Assembly (NCBI RefSeq): GCF_019802255.1
Contig: NZ_JAHYSS010000003.1
Span: 496,001-560,000, forward strand
DNA from: Pedobacter polysacchareus
GTDB taxonomy: Bacteria; Bacteroidota; Bacteroidia; Sphingobacteriales; Sphingobacteriaceae
Direction of reading: 5' to 3'
Length of the DNA: 64,000 bases
In this document: positions 1 to 10,498 of the stretch, piece after piece
How the letters are laid out: the number at the start of each line of letters is the position of its first letter
Numbering within the stretch: position 1 is the first letter of the stretch
Translations under genes and position numbers: made by a program
The notes under the pieces: generated by a model
The model's input: the letters and a program-made list of their open reading frames with translations, nothing else
Told to the model about the DNA's origin: nothing
The model's database searches: none

Positions 1-995
1 ATCATCAAGTCCAGTAAATGCTGGTTTTCTTGTTCGATTAAACTCATATCTACTTTAACCAGGCCACTTTCCGGAGTAAATTTGATCGCATTGGAAATCA
101 GATTACCTGCAATTTGCAGCAGTTTATTTTTCGGGAAAGCGAATAAGGCATCCCCTTCGTTCAGCTGTATGTTCAGGCGAATGCCTTTATTTTTAGCCTG
201 GCCGCCATAAAGGTCTTCCAATTTGCATTTAAATACATTCAGGTTGACTTCATTTTGTGCCAATTTTTTCCCTTGCTCATCTTCTGTCAGGATTTCATCG
301 GCTAATTCCAGCAGTGATTTGCTGCTTTTGTGAATCAATTGAATAAATTCCAGTACTTCGCTCAGGTTGTTTTCATTGCCTTGCTGAACGATGATGCTAG
401 ACAAGCCAATGATGCCTGCCAGTGGTCCACGAATATCATGCGCAACTTTACTTTTTATTTCATTGGCATTTTTCACCTGCCCTTTCAATTCCTTTATTGC
501 CTGATAAGTTTGAATGCGGTTGATCACCTGATCGGCAATAATTTTCAGCATTTCAATCTTCTCAGGGCTCATATTTTTAGGTTGAGTGTCTACGACACAT
601 AAAGAACCTATCTGATACCCCTGAGGATCTGTAATCGGCACCCCCAAATAATACCTCAGTGACATCGGTGGCTTGGTAAAATCTTTATCTTCAAATCGCT
701 TATCAATTGATAAATCGCAGACTTCAAATTGCGATTCTCCCATAATGGTATATTGACATAGTGATTCTTCTCTAGGCACTTGCTGTATTTCCAGCCCATG
801 ACCGGAAATCGTCCATGTGGTATAGGAGTCTATGAGGTTGATCAGCGAAATTCCGGTTCCCGCTACTTTAGCAGCGAGCATGGCTAAATCTTTAAATTCT
901 TTAGATAGTTCGGAATAATCCAGGTCAAGCTCAGATAAGCTCAATAGTCTTTGCATCTCATTTTGAGGCAAGGGAAAAGTTTCTTTTAGCATCAT
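1..995 (-). CDS. GAF-domain sensor histidine kinase, cut by window edge
   Basis: The gene reads leftwards from an ATG-ATG at 995 and is still open at base 1, so 331 residues are visible and the C-terminal part of the ATPase domain is missing. Residues about 25-155 look like a GAF domain (TWTISGHGLE, SLCQYTI, LGVPITDPQG, GSLCVVD), a type usually binding small ligands. The HisKA H-box is VAHDIRGPLAGIIG with the phospho-accepting His near residue 186, followed by an N-box, GNLISNAIKFTPESG. There is no membrane segment, so the kinase is probably cytoplasmic. No response regulator lies beside it in this window. Family assignment is firm; the signal is unknown. Confidence 0.85.
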   Translation of the reverse strand, partial: MMLKETFPLPQNEMQRLLSLSELDLDYSELSKEFKDLAMLAAKVAGTGISLINLIDSYTTWTISGHGLEIQQVPREESLCQYTIMGESQFEVCDLSIDKRFEDKDFTKPPMSLRYYLGVPITDPQGYQIGSLCVVDTQPKNMSPEKIEMLKIIADQVINRIQTYQAIKELKGQVKNANEIKSKVAHDIRGPLAGIIGLSSIIVQQGNENNLSEVLEFIQLIHKSSKSLLELADEILTEDEQGKKLAQNEVNLNVFKCKLEDLYGGQAKNKGIRLNIQLNEGDALFAFPKNKLLQIAGNLISNAIKFTPESGLVKVDMSLIEQENQHLLDLM

Positions 996-1164
996 TTCTT
1001 TATAACGGCACAATATTAGTATACTTACTAATAGTATCAAGTTTTAGAGCTAAAATTACCTATTATATTCCAGAGATCCTGTCAAATGCATCATTTCAGC
1101 ATGTCTCCGACCTCCAGATCACTTAACTGGAGCATGAAGTTAAAGATATTGGTCCTTCATTCTG

Positions 1165-1239
1165 AAAAAAAAGGCCGGTTTGCTGAAGTGCCCCCAATAA
1201 GTGTCTAACTTTTTGGGGGCACTTCATTGCACCAGCCTT
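1165..1239 (-). terminator. Strong intrinsic terminator after the M16 peptidase gene
   Basis: A perfect 13-bp stem (GAAGTGCCCCCAA at 1185-1197 against 1213-1225) sits inside an outer imperfect stem (AAGGC at 1171-1175 with GCCTT at 1235-1239). On the minus strand the structure is followed by eight T residues (1172-1165). It ends the minus-strand unit whose last gene stops at 1255. Confidence 0.85.
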
Positions 1240-1254
1240 GAGGTTTTTAATTTT

Positions 1255-4185
1255 TTAATAGCCAAACAGCGTTTCTAAGGATAAGCTTTCCACTTTTCCA
1301 TAATTCGACAGTTGAGAAAGCGGTAGGTTTTTCTGCGAGCCTACGATACAATATGTGTAGGCCTGGTTTGCAAAATAATCCTGGTGCAGCTTTTTAATCG
1401 CTGAAAAGGAGAGCTTTGGAATCGCTGCATAAGCCTCTTTCCTTAAATCATAATCCAGGCCTTTGCGCTTTGCATCGATATAACTGAATATAATTCGATC
1501 TTCCATGATTCTTTCTGTTTCCAGGTTAGTGGCAAGACTCATTTTTGCAGACTGGAATGCCTTTTCATTATAAGGCAAATCGTTGAGTAAAGCATTCATG
1601 CCTTTAATGGCATCATCTACCTTGTCTGCCTGACAGCCGATAAACGCAGTCACGTAAAACTGGTCTTCTTTTTTTCTTGGTTTTCCATATACCGCACTCG
1701 TACTGTAAGCTAGAGCTTTCGATTCGCGCAGGGTTTGAAAAACGACAGAACCCATGCCAAAACCGAAGTAGTTATTGAACAAGTCGGCAGTTACTTCCTG
1801 TGCTGGTGCATATACATTCGCATTGCGATACCAGCTCACATCGGCCTGCAGCATATTATAATCTGTAAACAGCACCTTATTTTCATTTTGCTCCAGCTTT
1901 TTAAAGGCCATCGCCTCAGGATAAGCCTTAAACTGCGTTGGTACCTGATGATCTGCCTGAAGCAATACTTTATACTCAGGCAATCCTGCTGGTCCATAAT
2001 AAATTACGCTGTATTTATATTGAAAAAGATCCCGAAGTACCGCGATCAGTTCTTCTGGTTTCAGGTTGTTAATTTCAGCATCCGTCATGGTAAAATTATA
2101 AGGATTGTTTTTGCCATAAGCCGCATAGCTTAACATGGCCTGCATCATACTTCCCTTGTTTAGCTTGTTGTTCTGACGATTTTTTAACAGGTTTTCTTTC
2201 ATTGCAGTAAATGCAGACTGATCTACCTGGCCATTTGATAAAACTTCTTTCAGCAATTGCATCGCTTTGCTGTAGTTTTCCTGTAATCCAGTTAAGCCGA
2301 TGGTAGTCACCTGATTGTCTACATTCAGGAAGAAATTACAAGCCAGTTCATAGAACTTTTTATCGTGACTCAAAAAGCTGAGGTACGCTGCTGCGACTGG
2401 TAAAAGTTTACTATTCCATTTCCCCATTTCGAATTGAAAATACTGACGAAACAGCTGGTTGTCTTTGTTTTGTACTGCATAAATTTCCGCCGCTCCAAAT
2501 TTTCCATGCTGAATGTCTTTTTGGAAATCGAGCCATTTCGGAGCAATGGTTTCCGCTGGAATCTGTCCAACCATTTTCAGGAAATCTGATTGTGAACCTG
2601 CATTGGTTTCTACTGCAGTAATCGGTGGTTTTTCTACTTTATCCACCTGAGGTCCCTCTCCTTGATACTTATTTAATACCACATAGTTGTCTGCGAAAAA
2701 CGCTTTTGAGAAACTAACAATTTCAGCCTTGGTTACTTTTTCTAAATCATCAATTCTGGAAACTTCCTGAATCCAGTTTTTGCTGTTCGACTTGATATAA
2801 TCACTCATCAAATCTTCTGCTCTTGACGCGTTATCTGCTATATTATTTAAGGCAGTCAGCTTCTGATTGGCCACGATGGCCTTCAGCAGTGCGTCGCTAA
2901 AGTTTCCGGTTTTCAGCAACTCAATTTGTGCCAATACTAAATCTTTGACTTCTTTTAGGCTCTGCCCTTCCTTCGGCGCTGCATAAATGGAGAATATCCC
3001 ATAATCTTTATACTGTCGGGTGTAAGCTCCAGCCTGCAATACCTTTTGTGGCTGCGACAAGTTTAAGTCCAGCAGACCAGCTTTTCCATTGGAAAGGATT
3101 TCAGCCACCAGACCAGCCATCAATGCGTTTTTGGTTCCGTTGGCCGCAATGCGATAGCCTAAAGCCAGACTTTCAGAAGTGGGGCCATAAATATCCTGTA
3201 CAATCGGTCCTGCCAATGGCTTTTCTGCTACAGGCTTATATTCCTTAACAGGCGCCGCTTTCATATAGCCCATATACTGATCGATCTTTTTCACCAGCTC
3301 GTCCGACTTGAAATCTCCCACCATAATCACCGCCATATTATTAGGCACATAATAATCGTTGTAATATTTCCTAATCGCTTTCAAAGAAGGATTTTTCAAA
3401 TGTTCAATCGTGCCGATGGTACTTTGCTGACCGTAATTATGCGTTGGAAACAAATAATGGTGCATCGCCTGCTGGATTTTCCATCCATCATTGTCCAGGG
3501 ATTCATTCTTCTCCTCATAAACTGCTTCCAGCTCAGTGTGGAATAACCTGAACACCGGATTGCGGAAACGCTCTGCCTGTACGGTCAGGAATTTATCTAC
3601 CGCACTGGAAGGAATATCCTCTTCGTAAACAGTTTCTTCTACCCAGGTATGCGCATTCGTGCCCTGGCCACCCATTGCGCCCATCAACTTATCATATTCA
3701 TTCGCAATGGCATATTTTGAGGCCAATACAGACACTGAGTCTATCCCTCTGTACATGGCTTTTCTTTTCGCCACATCTGTTGTTTTGTTGTATTGTTCGT
3801 AGCGTTCTTCGATTTCCTGAATCAGGGGCTGCTCTTTTTTCCAGTCTAAAGAACCATATTTATCCGTCCCTTTAAACAGCAAATGTTCGAGGTAATGCGC
3901 TAATCCTGTATGTTCTTTCGGGTCGGTATTACTGCCCGCCCGCACTGCAATTTTGGAAGTAATCCTTGGTTCTTTTTTGTTCTCACTTAAGATGACGGTA
4001 AGGCCGTTTTTTAACGTATAAAATCTGGCCTTCGCAGGATCATTTGTAATGTATTTATAAGAATAGCCAGCCGATGATGCTGTTTTCCACTGGTATTTGT
4101 TTGTTTTATTTTGCGCTCCGGCCGATAAAGCCGTAAAAAAAATTAGCCCGATAATCAGGCTAATTTTAAAGTTAGGTGTGTTCAT
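1255..4185 (-). CDS. M16 family zinc metallopeptidase (insulinase/pitrilysin type), secreted
   Basis: This 976-residue protein starts with a signal peptide (residues 1-24, ending SAGAQ), so it acts in the periplasm or at the outer membrane. The inverted zinc motif HxxEH is present as HYLEH at residues 97-101. The third zinc ligand is probably one of the Glu residues in ELEAVYEEKNE, about residues 218-228. Two M16 halves follow in the usual order, the second half lacking the zinc motif as is normal in two-repeat members. It is the last gene of a minus-strand run behind SusC, SusD and a thioredoxin, which suggests it degrades a peptide or protein handled by that uptake system. The substrate cannot be read from the sequence. 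Confidence 0.92.
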   Translation of the reverse strand: MNTPNFKISLIIGLIFFTALSAGAQNKTNKYQWKTASSAGYSYKYITNDPAKARFYTLKNGLTVILSENKKEPRITSKIAVRAGSNTDPKEHTGLAHYLEHLLFKGTDKYGSLDWKKEQPLIQEIEERYEQYNKTTDVAKRKAMYRGIDSVSVLASKYAIANEYDKLMGAMGGQGTNAHTWVEETVYEEDIPSSAVDKFLTVQAERFRNPVFRLFHTELEAVYEEKNESLDNDGWKIQQAMHHYLFPTHNYGQQSTIGTIEHLKNPSLKAIRKYYNDYYVPNNMAVIMVGDFKSDELVKKIDQYMGYMKAAPVKEYKPVAEKPLAGPIVQDIYGPTSESLALGYRIAANGTKNALMAGLVAEILSNGKAGLLDLNLSQPQKVLQAGAYTRQYKDYGIFSIYAAPKEGQSLKEVKDLVLAQIELLKTGNFSDALLKAIVANQKLTALNNIADNASRAEDLMSDYIKSNSKNWIQEVSRIDDLEKVTKAEIVSFSKAFFADNYVVLNKYQGEGPQVDKVEKPPITAVETNAGSQSDFLKMVGQIPAETIAPKWLDFQKDIQHGKFGAAEIYAVQNKDNQLFRQYFQFEMGKWNSKLLPVAAAYLSFLSHDKKFYELACNFFLNVDNQVTTIGLTGLQENYSKAMQLLKEVLSNGQVDQSAFTAMKENLLKNRQNNKLNKGSMMQAMLSYAAYGKNNPYNFTMTDAEINNLKPEELIAVLRDLFQYKYSVIYYGPAGLPEYKVLLQADHQVPTQFKAYPEAMAFKKLEQNENKVLFTDYNMLQADVSWYRNANVYAPAQEVTADLFNNYFGFGMGSVVFQTLRESKALAYSTSAVYGKPRKKEDQFYVTAFIGCQADKVDDAIKGMNALLNDLPYNEKAFQSAKMSLATNLETERIMEDRIIFSYIDAKRKGLDYDLRKEAYAAIPKLSFSAIKKLHQDYFANQAYTYCIVGSQKNLPLSQLSNYGKVESLSLETLFGY

Positions 4186-4214
4186 GTAAATTTCAGGTTT
4201 ACCTGTTAGGTTAA

Positions 4215-5429
4215 CTAGTGTTTAAATATTTCCAGTAATTTTCTTTCTAAATCTTCCGCACGAAGGTCATAGGCAATGATCTTCCCATCTGGATTGATGA
4301 GTATACTGGCAGGAATACCCTGAATCTCGTATAAGTCTGCAGCTTCATTCTGGAAGCCTTTCAGTACAGAAATCTGTGTCCATGGCATTTTATCCTCTTC
4401 AATAGCTTTCAGCCAGGCTTCCTTTTTATCATCAAAAGAAACCCCTAAAATCTCCAGTCCATCTTGCTTATAGCTATTGTAAGCCCTTAATACATTTGGG
4501 TTTTCCCCGCGACAAGGTCCGCACCATGATGCCCAAAAATCCACAAACAGGTATTTTCCTTTAAAGTCGTCTAAGCTGACAGACTTCCCTTCTGGTGTAA
4601 ATTGACTGAAGTTTTTATAAGCGATATCCACTGGTTTTTTCTCCAGTTCACTGATATAATATTGAACACCAGCGAAAACCTGGTATTGCTTTACTTTTGG
4701 TGTTAAAACCTTTACCAGTTCCTTTACAAATACCAGATCTTCGGCTTTCTGCTGATCAACAGCGCTTACTTGTGTACCTGCTGATAACAATTTAGTTAGT
4801 GCAACGGCACTGAAATAATCGTCCGGGTTGGCACGAACAAAGTCTGCTAATTTTAATTTATAGGCACGCTCCAAAACCATTCTTTTTTCCAGTGAGGCCA
4901 GGAAAGCTTTCTCATCGACTGCCTTACCTTGAGCTCTTAATTCCGCCATCGCAGTCCACACACGTTCCTCTTCCATTAATGGTTCAGAGACAGGCTTGAT
5001 AAAAGCTTCAAATTTCCTGCGCTGCAATTCAATCTGACTTTCGCCAATCACACTGTTCTTCAAGGAATCTTTCGAGCTGATTTCATTCTTTCCAGCTTGC
5101 ACTAACATCCTGAATTTATCAATATGTTCCAGATCGTTGTACTTCTTATAAGACTCCATCACCAACTTATTTCTGCTATAACCTTTAGGGCTGAATTGAA
5201 GTTCTATAGATTTAGGTTCTTTAATTACAGGTCCTTTGATGGTAAATACGCCATTAGTTAAGACTGCAGAGTCTCTCACCAACTTATTTCCTGAAGGTCC
5301 TCCAGCATAGCTGATAAATACTTTAGCTGGCGCTGAATAATTCCCGATTTTTCCTTTAAGCGTAAATGGTGCCTGTGCTGCTGAGATGATTGGCAGCAGA
5401 CACAGACTATATATGATCGTTCTTTTCAT
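4215..5429 (-). CDS. TlpA-like thioredoxin-fold lipoprotein/periplasmic protein with N-terminal DUF4369-like domain
   Basis: The protein has 404 residues. A hydrophobic signal peptide (residues 1-19) leads to a beta-rich domain of the DUF4369 type (LKGKIGNYSAPAKVFISY). A helical linker follows, then a C-terminal AhpC/TSA-thioredoxin domain with the redox motif WASWCGPC (Cys303 and Cys306) and a cis-Pro loop, GIPASILI. Such proteins are periplasmic thiol-disulfide reductases, and this type often sits beside SusC/SusD pairs. The gene starts 4 bp after the SusD stop and ends 29 bp before the M16 gene, so all are likely cotranscribed. Its partner protein is not known. Confidence 0.92.
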   Translation of the reverse strand: MKRTIIYSLCLLPIISAAQAPFTLKGKIGNYSAPAKVFISYAGGPSGNKLVRDSAVLTNGVFTIKGPVIKEPKSIELQFSPKGYSRNKLVMESYKKYNDLEHIDKFRMLVQAGKNEISSKDSLKNSVIGESQIELQRRKFEAFIKPVSEPLMEEERVWTAMAELRAQGKAVDEKAFLASLEKRMVLERAYKLKLADFVRANPDDYFSAVALTKLLSAGTQVSAVDQQKAEDLVFVKELVKVLTPKVKQYQVFAGVQYYISELEKKPVDIAYKNFSQFTPEGKSVSLDDFKGKYLFVDFWASWCGPCRGENPNVLRAYNSYKQDGLEILGVSFDDKKEAWLKAIEEDKMPWTQISVLKGFQNEAADLYEIQGIPASILINPDGKIIAYDLRAEDLERKLLEIFKH

Positions 5430-5433
5430 TTTA

Positions 5434-6783
5434 TTATCTTGGATTTAACTTCATGTTTGGATTAAACAGCTGGGTTTGTAAAGGAATCTGGAAGGTATAT
5501 TTCCCGCTTCCTGGTGTTAGGGTTTCAAATACTGTAGTGCCATTTGGCGCATAGCGAAGCACTGGCTGCATTCTTTTTTCTTTGTCGAGGCGTTTCATAT
5601 CACTCCACCTCAAACCTTTGAAAGCCAATTCTCTTCGGCGTTCCAGTAAAATCATATTCAGCGCCTCTTCCTGGGTTGCTGCTTCCAGTGGCTCGTAAGC
5701 TTCTGCTGCAATGCGATTTACACGAATGCTGTGATTCAGGATGTCCATCCCTTCATCGATCGCTCCGCTTCTGATCAGGCACTCTGCTTTATTCAAATAA
5801 ATTTCAGCGTAAGTAATGCCTCGGTTTGGATTATAATTGGCATTTTGAAAACTAACCACACCAGCATCAGTTGCGGTAAAAAGCTTCATGCGCAAGTCTG
5901 CACTTTGGTCGAACTTCGCCAACAGCTCATTTGAAAACCTATATCTGGAATTCGTAGAGTAGCGTAGAAACAGCTCCTCCGGGCTCACATTCGTTTGTGG
6001 AAGGTCATTAGAAGAGGCGTAATCGTTATAATTCAGCAACACTGCATTTCCACTGGCAATCACCAGATCCGCATATTTTAAGGCATTCGGATAATCGCGC
6101 ATGCTCATGTAAATGCGCGACAGCATTCCATAAGCGACATTTTTAGTGATCCTGGTTTTATTGATATTCTGAGTTGGTAAATCCGGGATTGCTTTCAGAA
6201 TGTCTTCAATTAACTGATCATAATGAGCCTTTAAGGTTGGACGATCTGGCAGCGCAGCGTTCTGATCTGTAGAGACTACGAATGGCAATCCCAAGTCTGA
6301 TGTGGCAGTTTGTGCATCATAAGCCGGTGCAAAAAGGCTCAGCAAATGAAAATATGGGAAAGTCCGCGCCACCAATGCTTCCGCATAAATCTGCTTGCGT
6401 TTTTGCGGGGTACCGTCTGTAGCACTGAGGACGCCTTCTAAAATCACATTTAGGTTGCTGATGTTATTGTAGTAATCCGCCCATGCTGCAGGTCTGCTTT
6501 GTGAGTTTACATCTAAATAGGTTTTCCAGAAATAAAGATTGGCATCTATTGAAGTTTCCGTCTGCGGAGTAAAAGTCACATTGCTGATGTCATCATACGT
6601 AAAAATCGTACTTGAATAAAACGATCGGGTAATGTTAATATCATCCAGCAGCAGCTCATAATCATTGGTTTTTTCAGGAATAATAATTCCTACAGGCTTT
6701 ACATCAAGAAACTTGCTGCAAGAGGCGCTGATCATCACAGTACAAAAGAGCACTAAAGTATATATCTTTCTCATAGCGATCAT
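5434..6783 (-). CDS. SusD/RagB family nutrient-binding outer-membrane lipoprotein
   Basis: The protein has 449 residues with a lipoprotein signal ending in SASC, Cys near residue 22, so it should be lipidated and surface exposed. The body shows SusD features: the early KFLDVKP, TPR-like helices (YGMLSRIYMSMRDYPNALKYADLVI) and the C-terminal LLERRRELAFKGLRWSDMKR. At 449 residues it is somewhat short for the family. The start ATG overlaps the SusC stop codon (TAATG at 6781-6785), typical of translational coupling. It forms the lid over the SusC channel next door. The ligand is unknown; with no glycosidase nearby and a peptidase downstream, peptide or protein is a reasonable guess. Confidence 0.93.
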   Translation of the reverse strand: MIAMRKIYTLVLFCTVMISASCSKFLDVKPVGIIIPEKTNDYELLLDDINITRSFYSSTIFTYDDISNVTFTPQTETSIDANLYFWKTYLDVNSQSRPAAWADYYNNISNLNVILEGVLSATDGTPQKRKQIYAEALVARTFPYFHLLSLFAPAYDAQTATSDLGLPFVVSTDQNAALPDRPTLKAHYDQLIEDILKAIPDLPTQNINKTRITKNVAYGMLSRIYMSMRDYPNALKYADLVIASGNAVLLNYNDYASSNDLPQTNVSPEELFLRYSTNSRYRFSNELLAKFDQSADLRMKLFTATDAGVVSFQNANYNPNRGITYAEIYLNKAECLIRSGAIDEGMDILNHSIRVNRIAAEAYEPLEAATQEEALNMILLERRRELAFKGLRWSDMKRLDKEKRMQPVLRYAPNGTTVFETLTPGSGKYTFQIPLQTQLFNPNMKLNPR

Positions 6784-9700
6784 TAAAAATTAGTGGTTAA
6801 AGAAAAAGTATAAGCAGGGACCACACCAAAGTTCCGGATGCCACTTCTGAAGTCGATGGTTTCAGGATCTACGTCGTTTCCGCTAAACACATATTTATAT
6901 GGATTCTGAACCTGAATAGCCAGTTTCGTTTGGTCTAAGCCCAATTTTTTAGAGAATTCCGGCTTCAGTTTATACGTCAGGGTTACATTGCGCAGGGCGA
7001 TGAAATCCATCTTTCTCACAAACTCAGCAGCATAGGTATAGCCGTTGATTGCCGCATAATCGAAATAGTTTTCGGTCCCGTAAACAGGGATACCTGGCAT
7101 ACGGGTATTCAGCTCATCCCCTGCTTGCTTCCAGAAATCCTGTGCGCCATTGATTGGCCTGAAGGCATTGTAGTTTGGTGGAGCAATCCTGGCTACATGG
7201 CCGCCATAGTACATGAACAGCATCGACAGGTCAAAATTACCCAGTCTGAATTGGTTGGTTAAACCCAGAACATATTTAGGATCTGTGGTTCCTGCATAGT
7301 GAAGTGCAGATAAAGGAATATCCACCACATCCCCAAAATTGTTTCTCAGGATTACATTATTGCCATTTCCATCATCCACCATCGGCTGTCCCAGTTCATT
7401 CAATCCTTTATAGTTATAGGTGAAGATGGCGTTTAGTGGGTATCCTTCTACACTTTGTCCGCCGTTTACCTGATTAAAGGTAGTTGGAGAAGTATTTACT
7501 CTATATTTTAACACCTCATTCTTGTTGAAAGAAGCAGTAAGCTGCGTACTCCAGGAGAAACGGTCGTTCAAGATATTTACACTTCTCAGGTTCAGCTCCA
7601 ATCCTTTATTCATGATTTCCGCATTGTTTACCAATTGGTTGGAGAAACCTTTTGTGGCATCGGTAGCGAGGTAAGAAAACACATCTTCCGCATGTTTGAT
7701 ATAGTAATCCACACTTCCAGAAACGCGATTTGTACCCAGTCCGAAATCCAATCCGAAGTTGTAGTTGATCGTCTTTTCCCATCTTAAACCGCTGTTTGCA
7801 GGGGTCTGTACATAGTAACCGAGGATCGGTTCCGGTTGCGCCTGACTATTAATCCTGTTGTTCAGAATGTTATAAGGGCCGCTTAATTTGATAATGTTAC
7901 CATTGTAACCAGTCGCCACCCTTAGTTTAAGCTCATCTAACCAGGAAACATTTTGCAGAAAATCTTCTCCTTTGATGTTCCAGGCAGCTCCTGCCGACCA
8001 TAATGGGGTGTATCTGAATTTTGGATCAGAACCAAATAAATTGGATTGATCGATTCTTAAACTACCGGTCACACTGTATTTCTTATTAAAAGTATAAGCG
8101 CCATTTGCATAAGCGGACACAAAACGATCGTCGCGATAAGTCTGGTTAAAAAAGTCGCTGTAAGAAGAATAGTCGCTCAGGTAACCAGAAAGCGGAATCA
8201 GCTCATACATGTAATCCGGAGCAAAGTTATAGTTTCCTAATAGCCCGGCATCGAAAGGTTTAGAGGTCAGGGAGCGATCATCATAACCGAATAAGGTGTT
8301 ACGCTCGGTACGGTAAGTCATTTTTCGCTGTTCTACACCTGCCAGGAGTGATAAATCATGGTTATCATTGATCAACTTGTTGTAAGTTGCCTGTGCCCTG
8401 ATCGTGTAAGCCTCGGTGGTGTAGTTATTGGTTTGTTTAGAACCTCCTTTAGGAATCCTAAATTCTGGCCCGTTCTGTCCGGCTTTAGCAAAATAGTTTA
8501 AGCGCATTCTGTTTTCATACGCAGACTCAGAAGAAATGAAATTATTGGTACTTAAACCTTTCTCAAAGGCACCACCAAATTCGATATTCAGGTCTTTAGT
8601 AATTTTCGCTTTAAGGTTACCCTGAAAACGGAAGTTATTGCCTTTAGTTTCATTCGAATAATCTACAAAGTCGTTATAAGGGTAATAGTTACCATCATAT
8701 AGCCCCATTGCGATATTCTGCTGGTTTTTCTCTGCGTTTATACTGCCATAACTGCCATCATATCCGAAATAAGGACTGTTGCTGTAAGGTCTCAGAAAAG
8801 TAGCAATTGGGGTTCCGTTAGCATCTAAAAAGCCTTCATAAGGTTTTATCGCCATATAATCAGGAACATTTGGACTATGGTCATTGGTGTTGGAATATAC
8901 TCCCTGAACATCCAGGCTCAGTACTTTCAGGAAATCCATTGAACCACGATAGGTTAAGGTCGTTTTATTAAAGGCCGCACCTTTGATCAGCTGGTCGTTG
9001 TCTACACGGTTTACACCGAAGAAATAGGTCGCATTTTTTGTTCCGCCGCTGGCGTTTAAATCCAATGCCCTTAAATAACGGTTTTGCTGAAATAGCTTTT
9101 GGTAGTCTTTGGTATTGTCGTAAGCCGCGTACTGGTTAAAGATCGCATTTGCTTCCTCCTGCGTGATGACCCCATTCAATAAATCATCCACTGCAGCATA
9201 TACCGGCGTATAAGTTCCACCTTCCAGGTCAAAATTCTCCTTGGTCATGAAGTTATTGACGATGTTGTTCTTCGCCAGACTACCTTCTAAATCAACAAAT
9301 CCGCGACCAGATAATAAGTCCAGCTTATTAAAATTAGGTTTTGGTTTAAAGGATACGGTAGAATTGAGCTGAAACTTTGGAGCGCCTTCAATCCCCTTCT
9401 TGGTCATAATGATAATCACACCATTGGAGGCACGCACCCCATAAATAGCCGCTGCCGCTGCATCTTTTAACACCGTTACCGACACCACATCGTATGGATT
9501 GATTGACTCCAGACTGATTTCAGTTGGGAAGCCGTTCAACACAATTAATGGTGATTTTACCGCATTGAAAGTTGATACGCCACGAATGCTGATCGGACTG
9601 CTGTCTTCACTGCCCGAAGCATTCACATTCATTACCAATCCGGCCAGTTTACCTTCCATGTTTTCCAGGACATTGCTGTTTACCGGAATACTCTGTTTGT

Positions 9701-10439
9701 AATCATCACCAGATAAAGTCGCAAAAGCACCAGTCAATTGCTGGCGTTTAATGGTTTGATAACCATTGCTAACCACCTGTACCTGGTCCAAATTCACCAT
9801 GCTCGGTTTTAGCGAGACCTGAATGAACTTTGAGCCTTCCACTTTTACTTCCTGGCTTTGATAACCGATGTAGGAAATGGAGAGGAATGCATTTTCCGGA
9901 ACACCTTTCAGCAGGAAGGAACCGTCTGTAGCCGAACTTGATCCAATACTGCTGTTTTTCACGCGAATAACCGCACCTGGCAGAGGGTTACCGGACTCGT
10001 CAGTCACCTTGCCTTTTACTTCTAAAAGCACAGTAGCAACATCAGCTTTCCCCCCTGGTTTTGACTTAATGACAATAGTTTTCTGGTCAATCACATAGGT
10101 CAGCCCGTAGTTTTTAAGCGATTTCTCCAGCACTTCCTCAATTGGCGTACTGTTAAAATTGGCGTTCATTTTCCATTGCTGATCTACTTGTTCCACAGAC
10201 CACAGCACATTGTAGCCCGTCTGTTTTCTAATCTCGGTGAACAGCTGTTCCAGCGAGATGTTGTTCTTTGTTAATGATACCCTTTGTGCAAAACCACTGG
10301 CACTCACCTGCATAAAAGTGGCCAGCAGAATTACGCTCATCAGCTTCAAGCGCATAATTATTTGTGTTTTATCTGCAACCATTAGCCGCCGGAAAACCGG
10401 CGCAAAGGGCAGTATGATTTTAGTATAAATTTTATACAT
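6783..10439 (-). CDS. SusC/RagA family TonB-dependent outer-membrane receptor with STN domain
   Basis: The 1218-residue protein has, in order, a signal region (residues 29-52, MRLKLMSVILLATFMQVSAS), an STN signalling domain (about 60-125), a CarboxypepD_reg-like domain (about 140-220, GKVTDESGNPLPGAVIRV), a plug (SVTVLKDAAAAAIYGVRASNG) and a beta-barrel ending in aromatic TNF. The STN domain fits receptors that signal to a FecR anti-sigma, and a FecR gene lies directly upstream. The start at 10439 gives a long N-terminus; Met20 (10382) or Met29 (10355) are alternatives. A GC-rich hairpin covers the codons between Met1 and Met20. It forms the pore for the neighbouring SusD. Confidence 0.93.
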   Translation of the reverse strand: MYKIYTKIILPFAPVFRRLMVADKTQIIMRLKLMSVILLATFMQVSASGFAQRVSLTKNNISLEQLFTEIRKQTGYNVLWSVEQVDQQWKMNANFNSTPIEEVLEKSLKNYGLTYVIDQKTIVIKSKPGGKADVATVLLEVKGKVTDESGNPLPGAVIRVKNSSIGSSSATDGSFLLKGVPENAFLSISYIGYQSQEVKVEGSKFIQVSLKPSMVNLDQVQVVSNGYQTIKRQQLTGAFATLSGDDYKQSIPVNSNVLENMEGKLAGLVMNVNASGSEDSSPISIRGVSTFNAVKSPLIVLNGFPTEISLESINPYDVVSVTVLKDAAAAAIYGVRASNGVIIIMTKKGIEGAPKFQLNSTVSFKPKPNFNKLDLLSGRGFVDLEGSLAKNNIVNNFMTKENFDLEGGTYTPVYAAVDDLLNGVITQEEANAIFNQYAAYDNTKDYQKLFQQNRYLRALDLNASGGTKNATYFFGVNRVDNDQLIKGAAFNKTTLTYRGSMDFLKVLSLDVQGVYSNTNDHSPNVPDYMAIKPYEGFLDANGTPIATFLRPYSNSPYFGYDGSYGSINAEKNQQNIAMGLYDGNYYPYNDFVDYSNETKGNNFRFQGNLKAKITKDLNIEFGGAFEKGLSTNNFISSESAYENRMRLNYFAKAGQNGPEFRIPKGGSKQTNNYTTEAYTIRAQATYNKLINDNHDLSLLAGVEQRKMTYRTERNTLFGYDDRSLTSKPFDAGLLGNYNFAPDYMYELIPLSGYLSDYSSYSDFFNQTYRDDRFVSAYANGAYTFNKKYSVTGSLRIDQSNLFGSDPKFRYTPLWSAGAAWNIKGEDFLQNVSWLDELKLRVATGYNGNIIKLSGPYNILNNRINSQAQPEPILGYYVQTPANSGLRWEKTINYNFGLDFGLGTNRVSGSVDYYIKHAEDVFSYLATDATKGFSNQLVNNAEIMNKGLELNLRSVNILNDRFSWSTQLTASFNKNEVLKYRVNTSPTTFNQVNGGQSVEGYPLNAIFTYNYKGLNELGQPMVDDGNGNNVILRNNFGDVVDIPLSALHYAGTTDPKYVLGLTNQFRLGNFDLSMLFMYYGGHVARIAPPNYNAFRPINGAQDFWKQAGDELNTRMPGIPVYGTENYFDYAAINGYTYAAEFVRKMDFIALRNVTLTYKLKPEFSKKLGLDQTKLAIQVQNPYKYVFSGNDVDPETIDFRSGIRNFGVVPAYTFSLTTNF

Positions 10440-10498
10440 TTATAATCTTGTTTTTCGTGAAAAATTCTACAGTAATTTTTTCCGGCGCGTAGCCATCA

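Noticed and set aside
1735-2133. 132-codon plus-strand frame across the M16 peptidase gene
   Set aside because: It is the complementary shadow of a well-supported peptidase and shows no domain.
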